Notes: generated by a model from the letters alone, not told the origin. A stretch of 64,000 nucleotides of DNA from Cryobacterium arcticum (GCF_003185895.1 NZ_QHLY01000012.1:1178001-1242000), one strand, 5' to 3'. Positions 29,506-38,436 are shown, counted from the stretch's first letter. Made by a program: numbers and translations.

Positions 29506-29727
29506 ATGCGGAAGTTTTTGTTCAACAGCGCCATGATCGGCGTCGTCACCGGTGGATGGAACATCGTGCAGGCCACCCGGCACGGGCCGAGGGACTGGCG
29601 CCTGCTGCTCACCTGGCTGGGTTGGGGGCTGAGTGTGGCCGTGGCCGTCGGCAACGTGATCAAGGATGCCGACGAGAAGCAGCTGTCGAGCACGGACACC
29701 GCCTCGAAGAAGAAGAAGAAGAAGTAG
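29506..29727 (+). CDS. Small membrane-associated protein with poly-lysine tail
   Basis: A 73-residue protein preceded by a strong AGGAGGAA Shine-Dalgarno nine bases before the ATG at 29506, which supports it as a real gene. One long hydrophobic segment (about 34-50, LLTWLGWGLSVAVAVGN) follows a basic, amphipathic N-terminus. The C-terminus is polar and ends in six consecutive lysines. The last 15 bases of coding DNA are almost pure purine. No family recognised; the basic tail could bind anionic lipid or nucleic acid. Confidence 0.65.
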   Translation: MRKFLFNSAMIGVVTGGWNIVQATRHGPRDWRLLLTWLGWGLSVAVAVGNVIKDADEKQLSSTDTASKKKKKK

Positions 29728-29833
29728 CCGTTCGGGCCCCCCGAGTGCCCGCCTGCGGCGTGTCAACCCCCTGATTCGGTGGTCAGGGAGCGAAACTGGA
29801 CTTCTTACGTTTTCGAGAAGGAAGGGGCACACG

Positions 29834-30316
29834 ATGTTCGGTCGTCGACGCCGCAACGCAGCCGTCATCCAGGCACCGGTTGCCCCCGCCCCACCCGAGC
29901 TCAGTAACGCCCAGGTGTACCAGCACCTGCACGCCGCACTCGCCGAACTCGTGGGTGCCGACGGCGCCTGGACCCTGGTGCCGCGCTCCGAGGAAGACAC
30001 CGATGTGATCTTCCACGGCCTCAAGGCCAAGGAGATCGCGGCGACCCTCACCGAGCTCCTGGCCGCCGAGACCGTGCGCTTGCGCACCGAGGCTCCGGCC
30101 GCTCCCGCGAACATCGCCGAGCCGCGCACCGACACCCCGGTCGACGGCATCACCGCGGTGCCCGGCACCGTGAGCACCGGCGCGATCCTGGTCGCCTCCG
30201 GTGCGGAGCCGACCGCACTGCCGTGGAACCCCGCTCCGATTTCGGTGTGGGCAGAACCCGACTCCGGCAACGCCGCACGCACCGGCGCCGACCGGGCCCG
30301 CCGCCTCGTCGCGTAA
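29834..30316 (+). CDS. Protein of unknown function, Ala/Pro-rich
   Basis: A 160-residue soluble protein. It begins with a basic cluster (MFGRRRRNAAV), has a compact predicted helical core at about 25-85 (LSNAQVYQHLHAALAELVGADG, with a following VIFHGLKAKEIAATLTELL), then a long disordered Ala/Pro/Thr tail. The ATG at 29834 follows AAGGAAGGGG. The frame is open further up, but that part overlaps the previous gene and has no Shine-Dalgarno. I do not recognise the family. Confidence 0.6.
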   Translation: MFGRRRRNAAVIQAPVAPAPPELSNAQVYQHLHAALAELVGADGAWTLVPRSEEDTDVIFHGLKAKEIAATLTELLAAETVRLRTEAPAAPANIAEPRTDTPVDGITAVPGTVSTGAILVASGAEPTALPWNPAPISVWAEPDSGNAARTGADRARRLVA

Positions 30317-30379
30317 CCCTCTTCCCCTCCCGTGAGCGCTGCGGGGTGATTGTGTGGGCGCGCATGGAAGGATAACTCC

Positions 30380-32413
30380 ATGGCGCTGCACATCGAGGAT
30401 TACGCACTGATCAGCGACTGTCATTCGGCAGCCCTCGTGGGCCGGGACGGCAGCATCGACTGGTTGTGCCTGCCGCGATACGACTCCGCGTCGATGTTCG
30501 GAGCCTTGCTCGGAACGGAGGACCACGGCCGGTGGCTGCTGGCACCCTCCGATCCCGGCGCGACCAGCATCCGCTCGTACGTGGGTGACACCTTCATCCT
30601 CTCCACGATCTGGACGACGAAGACCGGACAGGTCGAGGTGCTCGACTTCATGCCACACGGTGACGGTCGCGCCGACGTGGTTCGCTCGGTGCGCGGCATC
30701 TCCGGGCACGTGGAGATGCGGCAAGACCTGCGGCTGCGCTTCGGCTACGCCACGACGGTTCCCTGGGTGCGCCAGCTCACCCACGAGAAGACGCCCGGGC
30801 TGATCGCTATCGCCGGCCCGGACGCCGTGGTGGTGCGCGGGCCCGCGCTGCACGCCTCCGATCACCGGCACACGGCCACGTTCACCGTCAGCGCCAACGA
30901 GTTCGTCCCGTTGCACCTCACCTGGTATCCCTCGCACCGACCGTTGCCGGCGCCACTCAACGTGTCAGAGGCCTTTACTCACACCCGGGAGTGGTGGGAA
31001 TCCTGGGCCGACGCCTGCGTGCACTCCGGCGAATTCCGCGGCAGCGTGGTGCGGTCGCTGCTCGTGCTGCGCGCGCTCACCCACGAGCGCACCGGCGGCA
31101 TCGTCGCGGCCGCCACGACGTCGCTGCCGGAGATCGAGGGCGGTACCCGCAATTGGGACTACCGCTACGTCTGGCTGCGTGATGCGTCGCTGACTCTGCA
31201 GGTGTTGCTGTCACACGGTTATGAGAGCGAGGCCCAGGACTGGCGGGCGTGGTTGCTGCGGGCCATCGCCGGCGACCCGAACGACTTGCAGATCATGTAC
31301 GGCCTGTCGGGTGAGCGCTACCTGCCCGAGCGCGAGCTGGAAAGCCTGCCTGGGCACCGTGGCGCCGCGCCGGTGCGGGTCGGCAACGGTGCCGTCGGTC
31401 AGTTCCAGGCCGACGCCGTCGGCGAAGTGATGATGGCCCTGCACTCCGCCCGGGGCGCCGGCGTGGAGGAGACCGAGTTCTCCTGGCCGTTGCAGCTCGC
31501 CCTGATGAAGTACCTCGAAGAAAACTGGCAGCGGCCGGACCAGGGCATCTGGGAGGTGCGCGGGCCGGCCCGAGAGTTCACCCACTCCCGGGTGATGGTC
31601 TGGGCAGCATTCGACCGGGCGGTGCGCGGTATCACCGAATACGGCCTGCCCGGCCCGCTGGACCGCTGGCGGCGCATTCGGGACGAGGTCCGGCGGGACA
31701 TCGAGGAGCGCGGCTTCAACGTGGCCCGAGGGTGCTACACCCAGTACTTCGGCAGCGAAGAGGTCGACGCCTCGCTGCTGCTGCTACCCCAGGTTGGTTT
31801 CTGCGAGCCGACGGATGCGCGCATGCTCGGCACCGTACGCGCCATCGAGGCCGATCTGCTGCGCGACGGCCTGGTGTTGCGCTACCGCACGACGCCGGCG
31901 CTGGACGGCATCCAGGGCGGTGAGCATCCGTTCCTGGCCTGTTCGTTCTGGCTGGTGGAGCAGCTCGCCGGATCGGGGCGCACCGACGACGCCGTTGTCC
32001 TGATGACCAGGCTCGTCGCACTGGCCAACGATGTCGGGCTCCTGTCGGAGGAATTCAATGTGACGACGGGTCACCAGGCCGGCAACACGCCCCAGGCGCT
32101 CACCCACCTGGCGCTCGTGCGGGCCGCGGACGCGATCGAGGCGGCGGCCCACACGAGCCGGTCAGGAGGAGCTGCTGCTTCGGTTGCGGGTGGCCGCACC
32201 GTAGATGAGCAGCACGACGATCGAGCCGAGGATCGCGATCACCCAGGTGCGCAGATCGAAGAACGAGCCCATGTCGACACCGAAGATCAGCCCCGCCAAC
32301 CAGCCACCGAGGAGCGCGCCGACCACACCGAGCAACAGGGTGATGAACCAGCCGCCGCCTTGCGTGCCGGGCAGGATCAGCTTGGCCAGGGCGCCGGCCA
32401 ACAGGCCGAGTAA
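30380..32413 (+). CDS. GH15 glycoside hydrolase (glucoamylase/trehalase-like) with an unusual antisense-overlapping tail
   Basis: 677 residues from the ATG at 30380. It opens with the bacterial GH15 signature IEDYALISDCHSAALV, DGSIDWLCLPRYDS. An N-terminal beta domain is followed by an alpha/alpha toroid with GTRNWDYRYVWLRDAS and ALDGIQGGEHPFLACSFWLVE, where catalytic glutamates of the family lie. Actinobacterial relatives hydrolyse trehalose or maltooligosaccharides. The family normally ends near residue 592 (TPQALTHLALVRAADAI). Here the frame continues another 85 charged residues, lying wholly antisense to the glsB-like gene (32162-32434). A lost stop codon is the simplest explanation. Confidence 0.88.
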   Translation: MALHIEDYALISDCHSAALVGRDGSIDWLCLPRYDSASMFGALLGTEDHGRWLLAPSDPGATSIRSYVGDTFILSTIWTTKTGQVEVLDFMPHGDGRADVVRSVRGISGHVEMRQDLRLRFGYATTVPWVRQLTHEKTPGLIAIAGPDAVVVRGPALHASDHRHTATFTVSANEFVPLHLTWYPSHRPLPAPLNVSEAFTHTREWWESWADACVHSGEFRGSVVRSLLVLRALTHERTGGIVAAATTSLPEIEGGTRNWDYRYVWLRDASLTLQVLLSHGYESEAQDWRAWLLRAIAGDPNDLQIMYGLSGERYLPERELESLPGHRGAAPVRVGNGAVGQFQADAVGEVMMALHSARGAGVEETEFSWPLQLALMKYLEENWQRPDQGIWEVRGPAREFTHSRVMVWAAFDRAVRGITEYGLPGPLDRWRRIRDEVRRDIEERGFNVARGCYTQYFGSEEVDASLLLLPQVGFCEPTDARMLGTVRAIEADLLRDGLVLRYRTTPALDGIQGGEHPFLACSFWLVEQLAGSGRTDDAVVLMTRLVALANDVGLLSEEFNVTTGHQAGNTPQALTHLALVRAADAIEAAAHTSRSGGAAASVAGGRTVDEQHDDRAEDRDHPGAQIEERAHVDTEDQPRQPATEERADHTEQQGDEPAAALRAGQDQLGQGAGQQAE

Positions 32414-32434
32414 GAGGAAACTCAGGAAACCCAT
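32162..32434 (-). CDS. GlsB/YeaQ/YmgE-family stress membrane protein
   Basis: A 90-residue protein starting MGFLSFLLLGLLAGALAKLI, with three short Gly-rich helices (residues 3-20, 28-50, 63-82) and the family turn LILPGTQGGGWFITLLLG, ending in five serines. This transglycosylase-associated/GlsB family is induced by stress; its biochemical role is unclear. ATG at 32434 chosen from the family N-terminus. Its coding sequence is overlapped from the other strand by the GH15 tail for 252 bases. Confidence 0.88.
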   Translation of the reverse strand: MGFLSFLLLGLLAGALAKLILPGTQGGGWFITLLLGVVGALLGGWLAGLIFGVDMGSFFDLRTWVIAILGSIVVLLIYGAATRNRSSSSS

Positions 32435-32626
32435 GATGTGCCTTTCACGACCCGGCGTCGGTGGATTCGCCGGCCGGCTGCTGTGATCATAAATCCGCAC
32501 CCCTCGTGCCGATAGGCGCTCAGCCCGGGCTACGGCCCGCGAATCAGAGCCGACAGCAGAGTTCGGCGGGATTCTTTGTAGGTATTCCACTGCGGCACCC
32601 CGCGGGCGAATCCTAGATTGAAAACC

Positions 32627-33238
32627 ATGACAGCCCGCCTCAGCGTGCGCGACCTCGCGCAGATCGCCATTTTCGCCGCCCTCATCGCCGCCCTGGGATT
32701 CCCGGGTGCGATCTCCCTCGGTGCGAGCATCGTGCCGATCACCCTGCAGACCCTCGGCGTGATGCTCGCCGGAGCGATCCTCGGGGCCCGCAAGGGCTTC
32801 CTGGCCGTGCTGCTGCTGCTCGTGCTCGCCGCGGCCGGCCTTCCGCTGCTGTCCGGAGGCCGGGGCGGCCTGGTCTGGTTCACCTCGTCCCCCTCGGCCG
32901 GATATCCCTACGGCTGGCTGCTCGGCGTGGTCGTGATCGGCTACCTCACCGCCCGGCTGCTGCCCCGCTACCCGTTCTGGCCGGCGCTGGGCGCCACCGC
33001 GCTCGGCGGCATCGTGGCGGTCTACCTGATCGGCGTGCCGGTCACGGCCATCAACCTCGGCCTGCCGCTCTGGGCGGCCCTGCTCGACAGTGCCAAGTTC
33101 CTGCCCGGCGACCTGGTCAAGGTGGTCGTCACCGTGCTCGTGGCCGCCCAGGTGCACCGTGCCTACCCCGGGCTGATCCCCCGTCGCCGGACCGAGAGCG
33201 TTCCCGCCGATTCGGCCGCTGCCCGGGCGCGAGCGTGA
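32627..33238 (+). CDS. bioY: Biotin ECF transporter, substrate-specific S component
   Basis: Membrane protein binding biotin for the ECF importer. In about 203 residues it has six helices and the BioY features of an N-terminal basic segment, ALGFPGAISLGASIVPITLQ, a Gly-rich loop (LSGGRGGLVWF) and the C-terminal FLPGDLVKVVVTVLVAA. ATG at 32627 is preferred over a TTG three codons earlier. Its stop overlaps the bioM GTG start (GTGA at 33235). With bioM and bioN it forms the complete three-part biotin importer. Confidence 0.94.
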   Translation: MTARLSVRDLAQIAIFAALIAALGFPGAISLGASIVPITLQTLGVMLAGAILGARKGFLAVLLLLVLAAAGLPLLSGGRGGLVWFTSSPSAGYPYGWLLGVVVIGYLTARLLPRYPFWPALGATALGGIVAVYLIGVPVTAINLGLPLWAALLDSAKFLPGDLVKVVVTVLVAAQVHRAYPGLIPRRRTESVPADSAAARARA

Positions 33239-33921
33239 CCGCTGCCGGCATCCGCTTCGAGTCGGTGTCGCACGGGTTCGATGCGCACCCCGTGCTGCAG
33301 GGCATCGACCTGAACCTCACCGAGCGACGCATCGGCATCGTCGGCGCCAACGGCAGCGGCAAGTCGACGCTGGCGCGCATGATCAACGGCCTGGTCACCC
33401 CCGACAGCGGAACCGTCACGGTGAACGGCCTGGACGTACGCCGCCAGGCCAAGCTGGTGCGCCGCGAGGTGGGCTTCATCTTCACCAACCCCGACAATCA
33501 GATCGTGATGCCGACGGTGCAGGAAGACGTGGCGTTCACCCTGCGCCGCCGGGGCCTGCCCGCCGACGAGATCGCCCGGCGCACCGCGGAGGCCCTCGAC
33601 AGATTCGGTCTCACCGCCCTGGCCGAGCGCCCCGCCCACCGGCTCTCCGGAGGGCAGAAGCAGCTGTTGGCCCTCGCCGCGGTGCTCGTGGCCGGGCCGA
33701 GCATCGTCGTGGCCGACGAACCGACCACCCTGCTGGATGCTCGCAACACCCGGCTGATCACCGGCCTGTTGGTGTCGCTCACCCAGCAGGTGATCGTGGT
33801 CACGCACGACCTCGACGTGCTCGACGGCTTCGACCGGGTGATCGTCATCGACGAGGGCAGGGTCGTGGCCGACGACGTGCCCGCTGTGGCCCTGGCCACC
33901 TACCTCAGCCTGCTGTCGTGA
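33235..33921 (+). CDS. bioM: Biotin ECF transporter, ATP-binding A component
   Basis: Cytoplasmic ATPase of the biotin importer, 228 residues. Walker A is GANGSGKST at residues 37-45, the signature is LSGGQKQ, and Walker B is VVADEPTTLLD, followed by VVTHDLD. FTNPDNQIVMPTVQEDVAF in the Q-loop region is typical of ECF ATPases. GTG start at 33235, coupled to bioY. Confidence 0.94.
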   Translation: MTAAGIRFESVSHGFDAHPVLQGIDLNLTERRIGIVGANGSGKSTLARMINGLVTPDSGTVTVNGLDVRRQAKLVRREVGFIFTNPDNQIVMPTVQEDVAFTLRRRGLPADEIARRTAEALDRFGLTALAERPAHRLSGGQKQLLALAAVLVAGPSIVVADEPTTLLDARNTRLITGLLVSLTQQVIVVTHDLDVLDGFDRVIVIDEGRVVADDVPAVALATYLSLLS

Positions 33922-33961
33922 CCAGCGCACCCGGCGCAGCCGCCCACCCGGACGGCCCGAG

Positions 33962-34570
33962 ATGATCGGCCTCTACCGCCCAGGCAACTCGCTCGTGCAC
34001 CGCGCCCCCGCCCTGCTCAAGCTCGGGTTGCTCGCGGTGGGCATGCTGATGATCGGCGTGGTGGGTGACCCGCTCGTCTTCGTCTGGGCAGCCGCAGCCG
34101 TCGTCGGCCTCTACGCCTTGGCCGGGATGCCGCCCACCGCGGCCTGGCCGCAGGTCGGCCCGATCCTGTGGATCCTGCTCTTCGCCGTTCCCGTGCAGGT
34201 TCTGGTGGCCGGCGGCTCGGCCGCCGGCTGGCTCACCGCGGGGCTGATGGCCGGACGTCTCGTGGTGGCGGTCGCCCTCGCGGCCCTGTTCACCCTCACC
34301 ACCACCGTCACCGCCGTACTCGAGGCCTTCCAGGTGCTGCTCAAACCGTTCTTCCGCTGGGTGGACGCCGACCGGGTGGGGTTGCTTGTCGCGCTCACCA
34401 TCCGCTGCATTCCGTTGGTGGCCGCGATCGTGCGGGAGGTGCTCGAGGCCAGGCGCGCCCGCGGCGCAGAGGGCTCGATCGTCGCCCTGGCGGTGCCCGT
34501 TGTCGTACGCTCGTTGTACGCCGCCGATGCGATCGGAGAGGCACTGGCCGCACGCGGATTGGACGACTGA
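33962..34570 (+). CDS. bioN: ECF transporter T component (energy coupling)
   Basis: Membrane scaffold that links the ATPase to BioY. The 202 residues include four to five helices and the cytoplasmic coupling motif EVLEARRARGAEG with the Ala-Arg pairs that grip the ATPase. ATG at 33962, 40 bases after bioM with no strong Shine-Dalgarno; the intervening GTG at 33918 is out of frame. Its stop (TGA 34568-34570) is followed at once by the next gene. Confidence 0.92.
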   Translation: MIGLYRPGNSLVHRAPALLKLGLLAVGMLMIGVVGDPLVFVWAAAAVVGLYALAGMPPTAAWPQVGPILWILLFAVPVQVLVAGGSAAGWLTAGLMAGRLVVAVALAALFTLTTTVTAVLEAFQVLLKPFFRWVDADRVGLLVALTIRCIPLVAAIVREVLEARRARGAEGSIVALAVPVVVRSLYAADAIGEALAARGLDD

Positions 34571-35362
34571 GTGGACCACCCGACGAAGAAATCCCGGTCC
34601 CGACTGGCCAGCCGCATCCGCTTCGCCGGGTGGGCGGCCCTCACCGCGCTGCTCCTGGGCATTGTCGCCGTGCTGATCTGGACCCAACTGGTGATGCCGG
34701 CCGACCGGGATGCGGCCCAGGCCGTGCTCGACAATCCCGCCGTCAGCGTCTCCGACACTGCGGCCGGCGTCGTCCTCGCTCCTACCGGCGAGGCCTCCGG
34801 CACCGGGCTGGTCTTCATCCCCGGCGCGAAGGTCGACCCGTACGCCTACCTGGCCACCTTTGCCGGCACCGTGGAGCAGACCGGTCTCACCGTGGTGATC
34901 ACCAAACCCACCCTCAACCTCGCCTTCTTCGACCTGCGCCCCCTCGATACCTTCACGGCGGCCGCGCCCGACGTGGACCGCTGGCTCGTGGGCGGGCATT
35001 CGCTCGGTGGCGTGCGCGCCTGCATGTTCGCCCAGGATGCGAACGACGAACCCGAGGTGAGCGGACTGGTGTTGCTGGGCAGCTACTGCGCCTCCGCGCT
35101 CGAGACCCCTGAGCTCCCGGTTCTCAGCATCAGCGGCAGCGAAGACGGGCTGAGTACTCCGGCGAAGATCGAGGACACGGCCGGGCTGCTGCCGGCCGGC
35201 ACCACCTTCGTGCAGATCGAGGGCGCCAGCCACGCGTCGTTCGGCGCCTACGGTGCCCAGCCCGGCGACGGGGTGCCCACGATCAGCCCGGCCGAGGCCG
35301 AGGCCGAGATCACTGCGGCCCTGTCCGACTTCCTGGCGCCGGGCACCGTGATCGTGGACTGA
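34571..35362 (+). CDS. Membrane-anchored alpha/beta hydrolase
   Basis: A 263-residue protein with one N-terminal helix (about 19-42) and an extracytoplasmic alpha/beta hydrolase domain. The nucleophile elbow is VGGHSLGGVRA, the acid probably the aspartate in SISGSEDGLS, and the histidine that in IEGASHASFG. The start is GTG directly abutting the bioN stop, so it is translated with the biotin transporter genes. A role in releasing biotin from esters or amides is possible but not shown. Confidence 0.82.
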   Translation: MDHPTKKSRSRLASRIRFAGWAALTALLLGIVAVLIWTQLVMPADRDAAQAVLDNPAVSVSDTAAGVVLAPTGEASGTGLVFIPGAKVDPYAYLATFAGTVEQTGLTVVITKPTLNLAFFDLRPLDTFTAAAPDVDRWLVGGHSLGGVRACMFAQDANDEPEVSGLVLLGSYCASALETPELPVLSISGSEDGLSTPAKIEDTAGLLPAGTTFVQIEGASHASFGAYGAQPGDGVPTISPAEAEAEITAALSDFLAPGTVIVD

Positions 35363-35451
35363 GCGGGGCCGGGGCCGCCCTTGTCGGTCGTGGCCGGCCG
35401 GGGCACCATGGGCGTGTCGAACAGCGCCGTCCCGACGAAGAGGAGCCCCGC

Positions 35452-35901
35452 ATGCGCGCCACCGTTCTCTACGACACGCACTATGGCAACACCCGCACCA
35501 TCGCGGAGGTGATCGCCGGCGAACTGGGCTCTGGCACCACGGCCACACCCGTCACCGGCTTCTTTCCCGGCGCGCTCGAGGGCATCGACGTGCTCGTCAT
35601 CGGCAGCCCCATCGTGGGCTGGAACTCCACCGAGCCGATCCAGGCCTTCCTGGCCGGCCTCACCCCGGGCTCGCTCGACGGGATGCGCGCGGCGGCCTTC
35701 GACACCCGGGTCAAGCATTTTCTGCACGGCGACGCCGCCGGCAAGATCTCGCACGCCCTGCAGCGGGCGGGTGCGACGATCGTGGCGCATCCGCAGGGCT
35801 TTCTGGTGACCGGCTCGCGCGGCCCGCTCGCGGCCGACGCCCGGCGCAAAGCCACTGCCTGGGCGGCGTTCATCGGTTCCGAGTTGCGCGCCACGGCCTG
35901 A
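35452..35901 (+). CDS. Flavodoxin-domain protein, first of a tandem pair
   Basis: A 149-residue flavodoxin-like protein. The FMN-phosphate loop is YDTHYGNTRTIAEVI near residue 8 and a GSPIVGWNSTEPIQ loop follows in the isoalloxazine position. Probably a cytoplasmic electron carrier or FMN-dependent reductase. It is about half identical by eye to the next gene over the whole length, so the two arose by local duplication. Confidence 0.85.
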   Translation: MRATVLYDTHYGNTRTIAEVIAGELGSGTTATPVTGFFPGALEGIDVLVIGSPIVGWNSTEPIQAFLAGLTPGSLDGMRAAAFDTRVKHFLHGDAAGKISHALQRAGATIVAHPQGFLVTGSRGPLAADARRKATAWAAFIGSELRATA

Positions 35902-35988
35902 TCCGGTCGGGCGACCCGGCTGAACAGGGCCACACTGGGGCGTGGCGGATCATCCGCCCCACGAATCCGCCCTCATGAAGGAGCATCC

Positions 35989-36435
35989 ATGCGCGCCCGT
36001 GTCGTCTACGACTCGAACTACGGCAACACCCGCACGATCGCTGAACTGATCGTGTCGGAGCTGGGTGGGGAGGCCCTGCTTCTCAACGTCGTCGACGTCA
36101 CCGCCGCCGACCTGGCCGGCATCGATCTGCTGGTCGTGGGCAGCCCGATCAACTCCTGGCGTCCGACCACCAAGATCCAGGAGTTTCTTCAGGGGCTCGC
36201 TCCCGGCTCGCTCGCCGGCGTGCGGGCGGCCGGGTTCGACACCCGCATCAAATTGTTCCACGGCGACGCCGCCGGGCGGATCTCCCAGGCCCTGAAGAAG
36301 GCCGGCGCCACCATCGTGGCCGACCCGCAGGGTTTCACCGTGCAGGGCACCGAGGGCCCCCTTGCGGCCGACGCTGTCGACAAGGCCAAGGCTTGGGCGG
36401 CCGGCATCGGGTCGGCGCTGGGCACGACCGCCTGA
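35989..36435 (+). CDS. Flavodoxin-domain protein, second of a tandem pair
   Basis: A 148-residue paralogue of the preceding gene. It has YDSNYGNTRTIAELI as the FMN-phosphate loop and GSPINSWRPTTKIQ in the second loop; the ends (GPLAADAVDKAKAWAAGIGS) align closely with the first copy. AGGAG precedes the ATG. Both would carry FMN and serve in low-potential electron transfer; partners unknown. A strong terminator follows. Confidence 0.85.
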   Translation: MRARVVYDSNYGNTRTIAELIVSELGGEALLLNVVDVTAADLAGIDLLVVGSPINSWRPTTKIQEFLQGLAPGSLAGVRAAGFDTRIKLFHGDAAGRISQALKKAGATIVADPQGFTVQGTEGPLAADAVDKAKAWAAGIGSALGTTA

Positions 36436-36457
36436 TCAGCGCTTCTCGTGGTTAACG

Positions 36458-36491
36458 CACGAACGGCCCGGTCACAGCCGGGCCGTTCGTG
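36458..36491. terminator. Bidirectional hairpin terminator
   Basis: CACGAACGGCCCGG (36458-36471) pairs perfectly with CCGGGCCGTTCGTG (36478-36491) round a 6-base loop, between the convergent flavodoxin and betaine-binding-protein genes. Confidence 0.88.
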
Positions 36492-36503
36492 TGCCGAACG
36501 CTG

Positions 36504-37397
36504 TTACTTGGTCAGCGAGTCGACGTATTCCTGGTTGTCTTCGATCCACTTGGCCACGATGGGCTCGTAGTCCTGGCCGTCATAGTCGACGAACATGGCG
36601 GTCTCGAGCGAGTACAGCTGATCGAGGTCCATCTTGTAGTCGGCAAGCCACTCGGTCACCTGCGGGTAGTCGGTGGAGAAGTCCTTCTTGCCGTAGGCGT
36701 GGATGGTCTCCGCCGTGCCCAGCGTGCCCTCGGGGTCTTCGAGGTTCTTCAGGTCGAACGAGCCGTAGGCCCAGTGCGGCTCCCAGAGGGTGACGGCGAT
36801 GTTCTCGCCGGACTTCTGTGCCGCGGTCAGCTCGGTGAGCATCGCCGCGGTCGAGGAGGTCTGGTAGTCCATGTCCTCGAGGCCATAGGTGGGGATGGTG
36901 TTGTCGGTGACAGCCTCGGTGAGGCCGGCGCCGGGCTCGATGCCCACGATGCGGTTGTCGAACAGGTCGGCGTTCTCGGCCAGTTCGGCGAGGGTGTCGA
37001 TCGGGGCATCCGCGTTCACGGCGATGGTGTTCTTCGCCTCGTCGTTCCACGCCCCGAGTTCGGCGATGTCGTCGCCGTACTCCTCGAGGTAGGACTTGTG
37101 GGTGTTGGGCAGCCACACGTCGAGGTTGAGGTCGTAGTCACCGGTGGAGAGTCCCGCGTAGACCGGGGCGACGTCGGCGTACTCGAGCTCGACGTTGTAG
37201 CCCTTCTCGTCGAGGATGGCCTTCCACAGCTCTGAGGCCGCGATGCCCTCGTCCCAGCCGTTGAACACGGCGATGGTGAGGTCCTTGTTGTCGGAGTTGC
37301 CCTCGCCGACGGTTTCGGCTTCGGCTGCGGCGCAACCGGAGAAGGCGAGGAGGCCGGCGGCCCCGAGTGCGATCATGCTGAGTGAACGGTTCTTCAT
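36504..37397 (-). CDS. Glycine betaine/proline ABC transporter, substrate-binding lipoprotein
   Basis: A 297-residue OpuAC/ProX-type binding protein. The signal peptide ends with the lipobox LLAFSGC (cysteine 22), so it is a lipoprotein on the outer face of the membrane. The mature part has aromatic residues expected to cage a quaternary amine (NGWDEG, LDVWLPNT, TLWEPHWAY). It lies 52 bases downstream of its permease gene. It imports an osmoprotectant together with the next two genes; whether betaine, proline or choline is preferred cannot be told. Confidence 0.92.
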   Translation of the reverse strand: MKNRSLSMIALGAAGLLAFSGCAAAEAETVGEGNSDNKDLTIAVFNGWDEGIAASELWKAILDEKGYNVELEYADVAPVYAGLSTGDYDLNLDVWLPNTHKSYLEEYGDDIAELGAWNDEAKNTIAVNADAPIDTLAELAENADLFDNRIVGIEPGAGLTEAVTDNTIPTYGLEDMDYQTSSTAAMLTELTAAQKSGENIAVTLWEPHWAYGSFDLKNLEDPEGTLGTAETIHAYGKKDFSTDYPQVTEWLADYKMDLDQLYSLETAMFVDYDGQDYEPIVAKWIEDNQEYVDSLTK

Positions 37398-37449
37398 GTG
37401 TTCCTTTCATGCCGCCGGTGAGGGCAGCGGATGGTGCAGGGAGGGAAGT

Positions 37450-38436
37450 TCAGGAGCCGATGAGCACGCCGGGCCGCTTGGCGGCCTCGTGCACGATTTC
37501 GTCACTGGTCGGCGCCGGCGTCAGCGGGGCGCTTCGGTGCTTGCGTGCGGCGCGGATGCGGCCGATCGGGGTGTTGCCGGTGCCCAACGCCGCGGTGATG
37601 CGGTCGAGGAAGATCGCGAGGATCACGACAGACAGGCCGGCCTCGAAACCGAGGGAGACATCGATGCGGTTCAGGCTGGCGACGACCTGCTGGCCGAGGC
37701 CACCGGCCCCCACCATTCCGGCGATGACGACCATCGAGAGTGACAGCATGATGACCTGGTTGATGCCGGCCATGATGGTGGGCATCGCCAGCGGCAGCTG
37801 GATCTGGCGGAGGATGCGCCACGGTGAGGCGCCGAAGGCCTGACCGGCCTCGACGACCTCGTGGTCGACGTTGCGGATGCCCAGATCGGTCAGGCGCACG
37901 CCGGGAGCCATGGCGAAGATGATCGTGGCGACGATGCCGGGCACGACACCCACCCGGAACAGGATCAGCGCGGGAATCAGGTAGACGAAGGCCGGCATGG
38001 TCTGCATGAAGTCGAGGATCGGCCGGATGATGCCGGAGGCCAGGTTCGACTTGGCCGACAGGATGCCCAGCGGCACGCTGAAGAGGATCGCCAGGATGCT
38101 CGCGACGAGTACCAGGGCGAGGGAGTCCATCGCGTTCTCCCACTGGTCGACGCCGACGATCACGACGAGTCCCACGACGGTGCCCACGGCGAATTTCCAG
38201 CCGCGGATCATCAACGCCAGCGCGGCGGCGACGAGGATGATCACCCAGAACGGCGGGGTGGCCAGCACCAGGTCGACGAGGTCGTAGGCGCCGCTGAAGA
38301 TGGCGCGCACGAAGTCGAAGAAGAACCCGAAGGTGTCGGTGACGAAGTCGATGAAGGAATCGGCCCAGCTGCCCAGCGGAATGCGGAAGTCGGCCGTGTT
38401 CACCATGGCGGTGTTGATCAGGGCTGCGGTGCTCAC
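37450..38436 (-). CDS. Glycine betaine/proline ABC transporter, permease
   Basis: A 328-residue permease of the OpuAB/ProW type with seven or so helices and the EAA-like loop HEVVEAGQAFGASPWRILRQ that docks the ATPase. The start is the GTG at 38436, overlapping the stop of the ATPase gene (GTGA), so the two are coupled. The frame is open much further upstream but there it is only a shadow of the ATPase gene. Confidence 0.92.
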   Translation of the reverse strand: MSTAALINTAMVNTADFRIPLGSWADSFIDFVTDTFGFFFDFVRAIFSGAYDLVDLVLATPPFWVIILVAAALALMIRGWKFAVGTVVGLVVIVGVDQWENAMDSLALVLVASILAILFSVPLGILSAKSNLASGIIRPILDFMQTMPAFVYLIPALILFRVGVVPGIVATIIFAMAPGVRLTDLGIRNVDHEVVEAGQAFGASPWRILRQIQLPLAMPTIMAGINQVIMLSLSMVVIAGMVGAGGLGQQVVASLNRIDVSLGFEAGLSVVILAIFLDRITAALGTGNTPIGRIRAARKHRSAPLTPAPTSDEIVHEAAKRPGVLIGS

